Of a DNA stretch of 46,607 bases, positions 7,016-17,195 are shown piece after piece. Each line of letters starts with the position of its first letter. Position 1 is the stretch's first letter. The notes beneath the pieces are model-generated. The model saw only the letters and a list, made by a program, of their open reading frames with translations. It ran no database searches and was not told the DNA's origin. Position numbers and translations under genes: made by a program. Origin of the DNA: Mycobacterium asiaticum (GTDB lineage Bacteria > Actinomycetota > Actinomycetes > Mycobacteriales > Mycobacteriaceae); assembly GCF_001673635.1 (NCBI RefSeq), contig NZ_LZMH01000007.1, forward strand, positions 1 to 46,607, given 5' to 3'.

Positions 7016-8250
7016 CCGCGTGAGTCTCGCACATTCAGCTCGGCCGCGACCTGCCGGGCGCGGTCGCGCGCGGTGGTCACGTCGGGTGCGGTCGCCAGCG
7101 CCACCCCCCATCTGTCCGGCGAGCGCGCGGGTTGGTCCACGGGCGCCGGAACGAACACCCGCAGGTCACTTTCCGGCACCGCGAGGGCTTCGGCGAGCAC
7201 GTCACCACCGGGGGCAACGCCGGGTGCCGTCGCGCCCTGATCGATCACCCGGGCGGCGCCTGGCGAGACCATCAGGGTGTCGGCCGCTACTCCCAGCACG
7301 GTCCTGGCCTGCAGTTCGAACGCCGAAAGCCGCTGGCTACGCAGGGTTACCCAGGCTGCGTCCGACAAGCCCGCCACCACCTCCGCGAAATACACCTCGT
7401 CGCCGTTGATCATCAACTCGACGCTGTAGACCCCGCGCCCGCCCAGCGCCTTGACGATGCGCGCGGCTATCGACTTCGCGGCATCCAGCGCGGCGGGCGT
7501 CAGCTCCTGCGGTTGCCAGAATTCCAGCGCCTCGGTGTCCTCACTGGAATGCCCGATCGGTGAACAGAACCCGATGGACGGGCCGGATGGACCCTCGTTG
7601 CGCACCACGATCAGGGTGACCAGAAACTCGACGTCGACCACCGTCTCGGCCCAGACCCGGCTGCCCCCGCCTGCGGTCGCACGCTCCCAGGCACCGGCGA
7701 CCTCGGAGGGCTCGCGAACCACCGACCGGTTGCGGCCGTCGTCAGCGGTTACCGGCTTGACCAGCAGCGGGTAGCCGGCGTGGGCGGCCACCGCCTCGAG
7801 TTCGGCAAGCGACTCGACGAACCAGAACGGCGCGGTGGGCAAGCCCAGTTCGTCGGCCGCCAGCCGGCGCAGACCTTCTCGATCCGCGGTGAGCCGCACG
7901 CCGCGGGCACTGGGCACCAGCTCGCTGTCCTGGTCTTCCACACCATCGATGGCGACTACGTCGACCGCCCCGGCGAGGGTGACCACGAAGTCCGGTTGCA
8001 ACCCCTGCGCCACCGCCGTCAGCTCTTCGGCGTCGGCGATCGTCTCGGCGTCCGCGGTGATGACCTCGGCGCCCAGCCGCTGCAGGGCGACGGTCAACTC
8101 CTCACCCACCGGGTCGGATCCGAGCACCAACACGCGCGGGCCGATATCGGGTTCGGCCTCGATGGACAGCACCGTCGTGCCCTGGTCAACGTCTGCTGGA
8201 AGCTGCTGGTGGCCGGCTCCCTCTGGTCCTTCGGTAACGCCGTCGGTCAC
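7012..8250 (-). CDS. purT: PurT-like ATP-grasp protein
   Basis: A 412-residue ATP-grasp protein aligning along its length with formate-dependent GAR transformylase: LTADREGLRRLAADELGLPT, then YPLLVKPV, GRGVYSVELMINGDEVYFAE, and the closing GVALATAP. The Pro/Gly/Asp-rich N-terminus is about 35 residues longer than in E. coli. Several residues that bind ATP or GAR in E. coli PurT look changed here: the SSSGKGQ loop is TADDGRNR, the VPEIEAI segment is TLAGAVDVVAI, and the RPHD region is GLSD. Position (Rv0389) and overall similarity support the name, but activity is uncertain. It heads the purT-rhodanese-metZ operon. Confidence 0.8.
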   Translation of the reverse strand: MTDGVTEGPEGAGHQQLPADVDQGTTVLSIEAEPDIGPRVLVLGSDPVGEELTVALQRLGAEVITADAETIADAEELTAVAQGLQPDFVVTLAGAVDVVAIDGVEDQDSELVPSARGVRLTADREGLRRLAADELGLPTAPFWFVESLAELEAVAAHAGYPLLVKPVTADDGRNRSVVREPSEVAGAWERATAGGGSRVWAETVVDVEFLVTLIVVRNEGPSGPSIGFCSPIGHSSEDTEALEFWQPQELTPAALDAAKSIAARIVKALGGRGVYSVELMINGDEVYFAEVVAGLSDAAWVTLRSQRLSAFELQARTVLGVAADTLMVSPGAARVIDQGATAPGVAPGGDVLAEALAVPESDLRVFVPAPVDQPARSPDRWGVALATAPDVTTARDRARQVAAELNVRDSRG

Positions 8251-8309
8251 CGCTCAAGGATAGGGGCGATCCCCCGAGCAACGCCGCTGGAGTCTTCTTT
8301 GGGAATATT

Positions 8310-8327
8310 TGTGAAAGTCTTGTGAAA
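8310..8327. promoter_or_regulatory. 11-bp-spaced direct repeat in the purT/PPE divergent region
   Basis: TGTGAAA occurs at 8310-8316 and again at 8321-8327, exactly 11 bases apart. Read on the minus strand this is TTTCACA repeated, like the TCACAGC-N4-TCACAGC layout of PhoP sites. The match is partial. The remaining divergent region (8251-8408) shows no other clear signal. Confidence 0.35.
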
Positions 8328-8408
8328 ATTTGCTGAATGGCGCGGTACCGGGTTGCCGCGGGGAGGTGCATGGCTGTCGTGAGTTCCGAGCCGATGGGGG
8401 GCATAGGC

Positions 8409-9668
8409 ATGCTTGGCATGGAGTACGGGGCGCTGCCACCAGAAATCAATTCTGCCCGAATTTATTCCGGTCCTGGATCGGCTCCGCTGGTCGAAGCGGC
8501 CACGGCCTGGGAGGGGCTGGCCAACGAGTTGAATGCGACGGCGGAGTCCTATACAGCGGTGATCGCGGGACTCGCTGGTCACGAGTGGCTGGGGTCGTCG
8601 TCCATCTCGATGGCGGCTGCGGTAGCTCCGTACGTGACCTGGATGCGGGTTACTGCCGCCCAGGCGGAACAGGCCGCCGCCCAGGCGGTGGCCGCAGCAA
8701 ACGCTTACGAAGCCGCATACGCCGCGACCGTGCCACCGGCGGCAATCGCGGCCAACCGCAACACCGTCATCTCATTGGCACAGACCAACATCTTCGGCCA
8801 GAACACGCCCGCGATCGCAACGGGCGAGGCGGATTACGGGGAAATGTGGGCGCAGGACGTCGTCGCCATGGCGGGCTACGCCGGCGATTCCGAAGCGGCG
8901 TCGCAGCTGACGCCGTTCGTCCCGCCGCCGGCCACCACCGACGAGGGCGCCCCTTTGGCCGCCGCCGTCGCGCCTGCGGCGCCGGTGATTCCCTTGCCAA
9001 GTCCGTTCGAGGATCTCGACCTGCTGGTGCTCACCACCGCCGGTCTTGCGGGTGCGAGCCTGATCGTGGCCTTGGGGCAGTTCAGCGAGGAAGTGCGCAG
9101 CGACGAAGTTCAGGAGGAACAGCTCGAGCAGGGCAACGAACTGGAAGAAGAAGAACTCGGCGGTGGCGCACCGGTTCCGCCCGAGCGGCCCATGGTCGGC
9201 CCGGGCCGGATCGGACTGCGGTCCGTCGGCGCCGAAGCCGCCGCGGTTTCCGGTGCCGGCGCCGGCCTCGGTGGGTTGACGGTGCCGCAGAGCTGGTTCA
9301 TGCCTCCCGCGGTGCGCCAGGTCGCTGCGATGTACCCCGGCACCACGCCAGTCGTATTCGGCGGGGAGGAGGGTGGCTACGCCGGGCTGGCGGTGGCGGG
9401 GATGGCGGGCACCGGCCTCGCTAGCCTGGCAGCCCGGGGCGGTTCATCGTCGACCCCGACGCAGGCAGCCCCGGCGGCCAGCGCCGCCGCCGCGGCGACT
9501 AGGCCCGCCGCCAACGCGCCGGCCATCCCGGCGGCTGCGACCGCAGCTCAGTTCCCAGGTCTGCCGCAAGGGCTGCCGCCCGGAGTGGTCGCTAATCTCG
9601 CCGCGACGCTGGCGGCAATCCCTGGCGCGACCATCATCGTGGTGCCGCCGAATCCGAATCAGCAGTGA
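8409..9668 (+). CDS. PPE family protein with acidic linker
   Basis: A 419-residue PPE protein beginning (MLG)[21 protein letters not shown] use the ATG at 8409 because GGGGGG lies seven bases upstream; the ATG at 8418 is the usual family start and is the alternative. The PPE domain fills about 1-180 (W in [19 protein letters not shown] near 160). A hydrophobic stretch [18 protein letters not shown] is followed by a strongly acidic segment, [16 protein letters not shown] then ELEEEELGG, which is unusual for PPE proteins. The C-terminal part has GGLTVPQSW (SVP-like) and an Ala/Pro-rich end. It occupies the PPE9 (Rv0388c) position beside purT but need not be its ortholog. Its stop abuts the stop of the next gene with no spacer. 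Confidence 0.9.
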   Translation: MLGMEYGALPPEINSARIYSGPGSAPLVEAATAWEGLANELNATAESYTAVIAGLAGHEWLGSSSISMAAAVAPYVTWMRVTAAQAEQAAAQAVAAANAYEAAYAATVPPAAIAANRNTVISLAQTNIFGQNTPAIATGEADYGEMWAQDVVAMAGYAGDSEAASQLTPFVPPPATTDEGAPLAAAVAPAAPVIPLPSPFEDLDLLVLTTAGLAGASLIVALGQFSEEVRSDEVQEEQLEQGNELEEEELGGGAPVPPERPMVGPGRIGLRSVGAEAAAVSGAGAGLGGLTVPQSWFMPPAVRQVAAMYPGTTPVVFGGEEGGYAGLAVAGMAGTGLASLAARGGSSSTPTQAAPAASAAAAATRPAANAPAIPAAATAAQFPGLPQGLPPGVVANLAATLAAIPGATIIVVPPNPNQQ

Positions 9669-11659
<1,991 letters not shown>

Positions 11660-11690
11660 CTACCCTACCCAGCGGTTTGCAAGGAGTGGC

Positions 11691-12344
11691 ATGAATGCGG
11701 CGCAGAAGGCGTCCGGCGTGGCGGTATTGGTGTTCGGCGAAGCTCGCCCGCCTCGGTCCCTGCGCGACCTGCCCACCCACCGCATAGCTGATCCCGCTGA
11801 CCTCGACGCTCCGCTCGACACCTCTGGGCGGTTGGTGGTGGTCGGCCGGGACGCCGACCTGGCCGCCGTGCTGACCCGACTGCTGCGCACCGACCGGCTG
11901 GACGTCGAGGTGGGCTACGTGCCGCGCCGGCGCACCCGCGCGACCCGCGCCTACCGCCTGCCGTCGGGCTTGCGCGCCGCCCGCCGCGCGCGCCGCGGAA
12001 CCGCCCGCCGGGTACCGCTGATTCGGGACGAGACCGGCACGGTGATCGTCGGGCGCGGCGCGTGGTTGCCGACCCAGGGCGCCGCGTCGATGCGCGGTGA
12101 GGCCGTCGTGGACGACACCGTGCTGTTCGACGGCGACGTCACGGCGATCTGGATCGAGCCCACGTCGGCGCTGCCGGGCCTGCGCGCCGCCGTGGCGGGC
12201 CGGTGGGTGCGCTGGTTCAGCGGGCGCGCCGCGCAGCTGGGCACCACCGGCGCGGTGGTGGTGCGCGACGGTGTCGCCGCGCCCCGACCGATCCGCAGAT
12301 CGTCGTTCTACCGCAATGTCGAAGGGTGGCAGCTGGTTCGGTAG
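11691..12344 (+). CDS. Conserved mycobacterial protein (Rv0358-like)
   Basis: A 217-residue protein of unknown function. AAGGAG lies just before the ATG at 11691 and the predicted length fits Rv0358 (about 215). Visible features: a short N-terminal alpha/beta region (VAVLVFGEARPP), a Rossmann-like LVVVGRDADLAAVLTRLL, and a very Arg-rich stretch around residues 85-105 that could bind nucleic acid or acidic lipid. ATP-NAD kinase or diacylglycerol kinase-like folds come to mind but I cannot support either. The site-2 protease-like gene begins nine bases downstream, so the two are probably co-transcribed. Confidence 0.82.
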   Translation: MNAAQKASGVAVLVFGEARPPRSLRDLPTHRIADPADLDAPLDTSGRLVVVGRDADLAAVLTRLLRTDRLDVEVGYVPRRRTRATRAYRLPSGLRAARRARRGTARRVPLIRDETGTVIVGRGAWLPTQGAASMRGEAVVDDTVLFDGDVTAIWIEPTSALPGLRAAVAGRWVRWFSGRAAQLGTTGAVVVRDGVAAPRPIRRSSFYRNVEGWQLVR

Positions 12345-12353
12345 TTTCGACCG

Positions 12354-13106
12354 GTGCGGCCCAGCCCGATTTTCCTTGGCCTGGTCGGCCTGACGGTCAT
12401 CGGTGGGGCGCTGGCCTGGGCCGCCGGATCGGTCGCGCGGCCGCTGGCCTACGCCGGGGTATTCATCTTCGTGATCGCGGGCTGGCTGGTGTCGTTGTGC
12501 CTGCACGAGTTCGGGCATGCGTACACGGCATGGCGATTCGGCGACCGTGACGCCGCCGTGCGCGGCTACCTCAGCCTGGATCCGCGGCGCTACAGCCACC
12601 TCGCACTGTCGCTGGTGTTCCCGATGGTGTTCATCGCGCTGGGCGGCATCGGGCTGCCGGGCGCGGCGGTGTATCTGCAGACCGGGTTCATGACGCCCGC
12701 CCGCCGAACCCTGGTCAGTCTGGCCGGTCCGGCGGCCAACCTGGTGCTGGCGGTGTTGCTGCTGACCGCGGTGCGCCTCTGGTACAACCCGGCGCATCTG
12801 GTGTTCGCGGCCGGGACGGCGTTTCTGGGATTCCTGCAACTGACCGCGGTGGTGCTGAATCTGCTGCCGGTCCCCGGCCTGGATGGCTACGACGCCGTCG
12901 AGCCCCATTTGAGCCCGCAGACGCAGCGTGCCCTGGCACCGGCGAAACAATTCGGCCTCTTCGTGCTGCTCTTGGTGCTGCTGGCGCCGGGGTTGAACCG
13001 CTATTTCTTCGAGGCCGTGTACTGGCTTTTCAACCTGTCCGGGGTGCCGCCAAGACTGTCGATGGCAGGGGCGGGCCTGACCCGATTCTGGGGCGCCTGG
13101 TTCTGA
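12354..13106 (+). CDS. Membrane metalloprotease, M50 / site-2 protease type (Rv0359-like)
   Basis: A 250-residue integral membrane protein starting at GTG. The zinc motif HEFGH (His51, Glu52, His55) sits in the second hydrophobic segment, and LNLLPVPGLDGYDAV near 175-189 gives the third ligand (Asp of the N/P-x-DG motif), as in M50 site-2 proteases. About six hydrophobic segments are seen. No PDZ or CBS domain is present, so it is a minimal S2P homolog. It may cleave a membrane-bound substrate; none can be named. It follows the Rv0358-like gene by nine bases. Confidence 0.87.
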   Translation: MRPSPIFLGLVGLTVIGGALAWAAGSVARPLAYAGVFIFVIAGWLVSLCLHEFGHAYTAWRFGDRDAAVRGYLSLDPRRYSHLALSLVFPMVFIALGGIGLPGAAVYLQTGFMTPARRTLVSLAGPAANLVLAVLLLTAVRLWYNPAHLVFAAGTAFLGFLQLTAVVLNLLPVPGLDGYDAVEPHLSPQTQRALAPAKQFGLFVLLLVLLAPGLNRYFFEAVYWLFNLSGVPPRLSMAGAGLTRFWGAWF

Positions 13107-13114
13107 GTATTGCG

Positions 13115-13139
13115 ATATATGCAATTTCACGCATATATT
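13115..13139 (+). promoter_or_regulatory. Metal-type palindromic operator on a leaderless promoter
   Basis: ATATATGC (13115-13122) and GCATATAT (13131-13138) form perfect 8-base arms with an 8-base spacer. The right arm contains TATATT (13134-13139), a good -10, seven bases before the ATG at 13147, with no ribosome binding site between. AT-rich palindromes of this sort are bound by ArsR/SmtB-family metal sensors in mycobacteria. No such regulator is encoded in the window. Confidence 0.7.
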
Positions 13140-13146
13140 ACTGCGC

Positions 13147-14040
13147 ATGGGTGCCGGACACAGTCACACTCCCGCGGAGGCGGATGGGTCGCGGATGATC
13201 CCCCGGATGATCGGCGCCGCGGCCATTCTGGCCACGTTCTTCGTCATCGAGCTGACGACCGCGCTGCTGATCAACTCGATAGCGCTGCTGGCCGATGCGG
13301 GGCACATGCTCACCGATGTGGTAGCGGTGTTCATGGGGCTGACCGCCGTCCTGCTGGCCCGTCGGGGCAGCTCGTCACCCGACCGCACCTACGGCTGGCA
13401 TCGCGCCGAGGTGTTCACCGCGGTGGCGAACGCGGTGCTGCTGGTCGGGGTGGCGCTGTTCATCCTGTACGAGGCGATCGACCGGCTCGGCGGAGCGCCG
13501 TCAGTGCCCGGCGTGCCGATGATCGTGGTGGCCCTGGCCGGCGTGGCCGCCAACTTTCTGGTGGCGATGCTGCTGCGGTCTCATTCGGACGAGAGCCTGG
13601 CGGTCAAGGGCGCCTACATGGAAGTGGTGGCCGACACCGTCGGCAGCATCGGGGTCCTGATCGCGGGCATCGTGACCGTCACGACGCGCTGGCCCTACGC
13701 CGACGTGGTGGTGGCGGTGCTGGTCGCGCTGTGGGTATTGCCGCGGGCGATCGCGCTGGCCCGCGCCGCGCTGCGCATCCTGTCCGAGTCGTCGCCGGCC
13801 CACATCGACGTGGCCGAACTGCGCTCGGCGCTGGGCGAGCTCGACGGCGTGACCGACGTCCACGATCTGCACGTGTGGACGCTGTCACCGGGCAAAGACA
13901 TGGTCACCGCCCACCTGACCAGCGACCGAGACTCCGCGCAGGTGCTCAACGCGGCACGTGCGGTGTTTTCCGCCCGCGGGCTGGACCACGCCACTGTGCA
14001 GATCGATTGCCCGGACGGGCACTGCGAAGAGACGTTCTAA
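13147..14040 (+). CDS. Cation diffusion facilitator metal exporter (CzcD/ZitB type)
   Basis: A 297-residue CDF exporter with six hydrophobic segments. The first metal-site half is ALLADAGHMLTD (Asp50, His53, Asp57). The second half reads MEVVADTVGS, so the His seen in E. coli ZitB (HxxxD) is Glu here; this may affect metal choice. The cytoplasmic C-terminal domain has DVHDLHVWTL, and His/Cys residues occur at both ends (GHSH, CPDGHC). Probably exports Zn2+ or a similar divalent ion in exchange for protons. It lies between Rv0359-like and Rv0360c-like genes, which I recall as adjacent in H37Rv, so it is an extra gene here. Its promoter carries a metal-type palindrome. Confidence 0.9.
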   Translation: MGAGHSHTPAEADGSRMIPRMIGAAAILATFFVIELTTALLINSIALLADAGHMLTDVVAVFMGLTAVLLARRGSSSPDRTYGWHRAEVFTAVANAVLLVGVALFILYEAIDRLGGAPSVPGVPMIVVALAGVAANFLVAMLLRSHSDESLAVKGAYMEVVADTVGSIGVLIAGIVTVTTRWPYADVVVAVLVALWVLPRAIALARAALRILSESSPAHIDVAELRSALGELDGVTDVHDLHVWTLSPGKDMVTAHLTSDRDSAQVLNAARAVFSARGLDHATVQIDCPDGHCEETF

Positions 14041-14046
14041 CTCGAG

Positions 14047-14460
14047 CTAAAGACCCAGGGCCTTGCGGCCTTCGGGATCACAGTCATCGAGTAGGTCCAG
14101 GCACCGCCGGTACTCGTCGGTTTCGCCGATGGCATCCGCGGCGCGCGCCAGCGCCGCCACACACCGCAGGAATCCCCGGTTGGGCTCGTGCGAAAACGGC
14201 ACCGGGCCGAAGCCCCGCCAGCCGTTGCGGCGCAGTTGGTCCAGCCCCCGGTGGTAGCCGGTGCGGGCGTACGCGTAGGCCGTGATCGCACGGTCTTCGG
14301 CAAGTGCCTCCTCGGCGAGCGTCGCCCAGGCCACCGACGCGGACGGGTGCGCGGCGGCCACGATGCCGGGCTTCTCGCCGGCGAGCAGCGCAGCCTCGGC
14401 CTCGCTGTCGCCCGGCAGCAGGATCGGATCAGGTCCCAGAAGATCACCGGTCGGCGTCAT
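14047..14460 (-). CDS. DUF3151 protein (Rv0360c-like)
   Basis: A 137-residue actinobacterial DUF3151 protein. The helical body includes ARTGYHRGLDQLRRNGWRG and PFSHEPNRGFLRC, and the tail reads EYRRCLDLLDDCDPEG, all typical of the family as I remember it. It has TPR-like helices, no signal peptide and no known biochemical role. The ATG at 14460 is 37 bases from the divergent Rv0361-like start. It converges with the CDF gene, six bases between stops. Confidence 0.88.
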   Translation of the reverse strand: MTPTGDLLGPDPILLPGDSEAEAALLAGEKPGIVAAAHPSASVAWATLAEEALAEDRAITAYAYARTGYHRGLDQLRRNGWRGFGPVPFSHEPNRGFLRCVAALARAADAIGETDEYRRCLDLLDDCDPEGRKALGL

Positions 14461-14497
14461 GCCTACATCTTGCCAAGCCTGTCGCTAAGCTCCACTC

Positions 14498-15343
14498 ATG
14501 CCCAACGCACCTGAGTCGGACCGCGACGGCAAATCCTTCGGCGGCAACCCGGAGCGCGAGCGCGACAACAGCAACGAGGCCACCGAGGCCTACCCCCTGG
14601 CCACAGGTGATGCCGAAACCGAGGCGCTGAGGATCGCCAAGAAGCAACCGGACGAGACGTCCGAACCGACCGTCCCGGACGAACCCGAGCGCCGATTCAC
14701 TGCGCCCGGCTTCGACGAGAAAGAAACCCAGGTCATCGCCACCGCCCCGGAAGCTGCCACCGAGGCCTTCGAAACCCGCCCGGCACCACAGGGCTCGGTG
14801 CCGCCAGGTACCCAGCCGCCGCCACCCGGTTCCCAGCCGCCGCCCAAAGCCGCAGTGCCGCAGTCGATTCCGCCGCGTGGCGCGACAAAAACCGCACCGA
14901 AGCACCGCAATTGGGGCTGGGTGCTGGCGATCGTGGTGATCGTGCTGGCGCTGGCGGCGATCGCCATCTTCGGCACGGTCCTGCTCACCCGCACCAAGCA
15001 CGCCAAGCCCTCGCAGGAGGAGCAGGTGCGGCAGACCATCCAGAGCTTCGACGTGGCAATACAGCGTGGCGACCTGACCGCGCTGCGCGGCATCACTTGC
15101 GGCACCACCCGCGACGGCTACGTGGATTACGACGAGAAGGCCTGGACGGAGACCTACCGCCGGGTGTCGGCGGCCAAGCAGTATCCGGTGATCGCCAGCA
15201 TCGATCAGGTAGTGGTCAACGGCCAGCATGCCGAGGCCAACATCACCTCGTTCATGGCCTATGACCCGCAAACGCGGTCGACGCGCAGCCTGGATCTGCA
15301 GTACCGCGACGAGCAGTGGAAGATCTGCCAGTCCCCCAGTTAG
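14498..15343 (+). CDS. Single-pass membrane protein (Rv0361-like)
   Basis: A 281-residue protein with an acidic, then Pro-rich cytosolic N-terminus (1-138, several PPG and QPPP stretches), one transmembrane helix at about 139-164, and an extracytoplasmic domain of ~115 residues resembling the NTF2-like DUF4878 fold (QTIQSFDVAIQRGDLTALRGITC). Two Cys in the outer domain may pair. TAAGCT at 14486-14491, six bases before the ATG, predicts a leaderless message. The hairpin at 15365-15414 follows the stop. Function unknown; Pro-rich tails of this kind are common in mycobacterial division or stress-signalling proteins, but nothing specific can be claimed. Confidence 0.87.
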   Translation: MPNAPESDRDGKSFGGNPERERDNSNEATEAYPLATGDAETEALRIAKKQPDETSEPTVPDEPERRFTAPGFDEKETQVIATAPEAATEAFETRPAPQGSVPPGTQPPPPGSQPPPKAAVPQSIPPRGATKTAPKHRNWGWVLAIVVIVLALAAIAIFGTVLLTRTKHAKPSQEEQVRQTIQSFDVAIQRGDLTALRGITCGTTRDGYVDYDEKAWTETYRRVSAAKQYPVIASIDQVVVNGQHAEANITSFMAYDPQTRSTRSLDLQYRDEQWKICQSPS

Positions 15344-15364
15344 GGCGCGAGTTACCCCCGCGAA

Positions 15365-15414
15365 CAGACGCGAAAGCCCCCGCACGCTCGGCGTGTCGGG
15401 GGCTTTCGCGTCTG
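15365..15414. terminator. Bidirectional hairpin terminator, mycobacterial repeat copy 1
   Basis: A perfect 17-bp stem (15365-15381 with 15398-15414) encloses a smaller GCACGC/GCGTGT hairpin. It lies between the convergent Rv0361-like and fba genes. It lacks a long T-tract. It shares CAGACGCGAAAGCCCCC-type arms with three other copies in this window and fits the mycobacterial TRIT terminator family as I remember it. Confidence 0.85.
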
Positions 15415-15420
15415 CTCGGC

Positions 15421-16455
15421 CTAACCGGCGAGGGACTTGCCGGCGCAGTGCAGGTCGTTGCAGGCCTCGATGACGCGCTCGGTCATGCCCGCCTCGGCCT
15501 TCTTGAGGTAGCTGCGCGGGTCATAGACCTTCTTCGACCCCACGTCGCCGTCGACCTTCAGCACGCCGTCGTAGTTGGTGAACATGTGCGTGACGATCGG
15601 GCGGGTGAACGCGTACTGGGTGTCGGTGTCGACGTTCATCTTCACCACGCCGTAGCGCAGCGCCTCCTCGATCTCTGACTTCTCCGAGCCCGAACCGCCG
15701 TGGAACACGAAGTCGAACGGCTGCGCGTCGTCGCCGAGCCCGAGCTTGGCCGCGGCGACCTTCTGCCCCTGGGCCAGGATGTCGGGACGCAGCTTGACGT
15801 TGCCCGGCTTGTACACGCCGTGCACGTTGCCGAACGTCGCGGCCAGTAGGTAATGGCCGTGCTCGCCGTGGCCCAGCGCCTCGATCGTCTTCTCGAAGTC
15901 CTCCGGAGTGGTGTACAGCTTGTCGTTGATCTCGTTGGCGACGCCGTCCTCTTCGCCGCCGACCACGCCGATCTCGATCTCCAGGATGATCTTGGCGGCC
16001 GCGGCCTGCTTGAGCAGTTCCTGCGCGATCTCCAGGTTCTCGTCGATCGGCACCGCCGAGCCGTCCCACATGTGCGACTGGAACAGCGGGTTCTTGCCCG
16101 ACGAGACGCGCTCGGACGAGATTGCCAGCAACGGGCGCACGTAGGTGTCGAGCTTGTCCTTGGGGCAGTGGTCGGTGTGCAGCGCGACGTTGATCGGGTA
16201 CTTCGCGGCGATGACGTGGGCGAACTCGGCCAACGCGACGGCGCCGGTCACCATGTCCTTGACGCCGAGGCCGGAGCCGAACTCCGCGCCCCCGGTGGAG
16301 AACTGAATGATGCCGTCGCTGCCGGCATCGGCGAAGCCCTTGATGGCCGCGTTGATGGTCTCCGAAGAAGTGCAGTTGATGGCCGGAAAAGCGTACGAAT
16401 TCTTCTTGGCACGGCCCAACATCTCGGCGTAGACCTCGGGCGTTGCGATGGGCAT
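15421..16455 (-). CDS. fba: Class II fructose-bisphosphate aldolase
   Basis: A 344-residue class II aldolase, full length. It interconverts fructose 1,6-bisphosphate with dihydroxyacetone phosphate and glyceraldehyde 3-phosphate in glycolysis and gluconeogenesis. ALHTDHCPKD at 91-100 holds the catalytic Asp95 and zinc-binding His96; FGNVHGVYKPGNV and FHGGSGSEKSEI hold further zinc and phosphate ligands. The ATG at 16455 is chosen because GAGGAGG lies eight bases upstream and the protein begins MPIATPEVYAEML as in the M. tuberculosis enzyme. It is the single gene between the copy-1 hairpin and the divergent DedA gene. Confidence 0.97.
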   Translation of the reverse strand: MPIATPEVYAEMLGRAKKNSYAFPAINCTSSETINAAIKGFADAGSDGIIQFSTGGAEFGSGLGVKDMVTGAVALAEFAHVIAAKYPINVALHTDHCPKDKLDTYVRPLLAISSERVSSGKNPLFQSHMWDGSAVPIDENLEIAQELLKQAAAAKIILEIEIGVVGGEEDGVANEINDKLYTTPEDFEKTIEALGHGEHGHYLLAATFGNVHGVYKPGNVKLRPDILAQGQKVAAAKLGLGDDAQPFDFVFHGGSGSEKSEIEEALRYGVVKMNVDTDTQYAFTRPIVTHMFTNYDGVLKVDGDVGSKKVYDPRSYLKKAEAGMTERVIEACNDLHCAGKSLAG

Positions 16456-16517
16456 GAGACTTCCTCCTCGAAGACTTTGGTCCAACCAGTATTGCAACGC
16501 CGGTATGTTGAAGCATC

Positions 16518-17195
16518 ATGAGCACCTCGGTTGTCGCGTTGGGCGACTTCCTCGACCCGTGGTATTGGTTGGGCCCCGGCGGCGTCTTCGGGTCTGCGGT
16601 GCTACCGGGGATCCTGATCATCGTCTTCATCGAAACCGGTCTGCTGTTTCCGCTCCTGCCAGGCGAGTCACTGCTGTTCACCGGTGGCTTGCTGGCATCG
16701 AAGGGGACCATCGACATCTGGGTGCTGGCCCCCGCCGTCGCCGTCGTAGCGGTACTGGGCGACCAGACCGGGTACTTCATCGGCCGACGCATCGGTCCGG
16801 CGCTGTTCAAAAAGGAAGATTCGCGGTTCTTCAAGAAGCACTACGTGACCGAATCGCACGCCTTCTTCGAGAAGTACGGGCCCTGGGCGATCATTCTGGC
16901 CAGGTTCGCGCCCTTCCTCCGGACGTTCACGCCGGTGGTCGCTGGCATCTCCTACATGCGCTACCCGGTGTTCCTGGGGTTCGACATCGTGGGCGGCACG
17001 CTATGGGGCGGCGGCGTCACGACACTGGGCTATTTCCTGGGCAACGTGCCGTTCGTGCACCAGAACCTGGAAAAGATCATCCTGGGCATCCTCTTCGTGT
17101 CGCTGATGCCCGCGTTCATCGCCGCGTGGAAGACCTACCGCTCACGGCGCAGGGGCACGAAAAAGGAAGAGTCATCCGACGCCAGCGTCGATTAG
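16518..17195 (+). CDS. DedA family membrane protein (Rv0364-like)
   Basis: A 225-residue DedA/SNARE-associated (VTT) protein. Features: FIETGLLFPLLPGESLLFTGG near residues 38-58, GDQTGYFIGRRIG near 81-93, and the motif ARFAPFLRTFTPVVAG at about 126-141. DedA proteins are linked to lipid flipping and membrane homeostasis. Four to five hydrophobic segments, and a basic tail (SRRRGTKKEE). TATGTT at 16504-16509, eight bases before the ATG, suggests a leaderless transcript. It is divergent from fba, and its stop overlaps the GH76 gene's stop by four bases. Confidence 0.92.
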   Translation: MSTSVVALGDFLDPWYWLGPGGVFGSAVLPGILIIVFIETGLLFPLLPGESLLFTGGLLASKGTIDIWVLAPAVAVVAVLGDQTGYFIGRRIGPALFKKEDSRFFKKHYVTESHAFFEKYGPWAIILARFAPFLRTFTPVVAGISYMRYPVFLGFDIVGGTLWGGGVTTLGYFLGNVPFVHQNLEKIILGILFVSLMPAFIAAWKTYRSRRRGTKKEESSDASVD

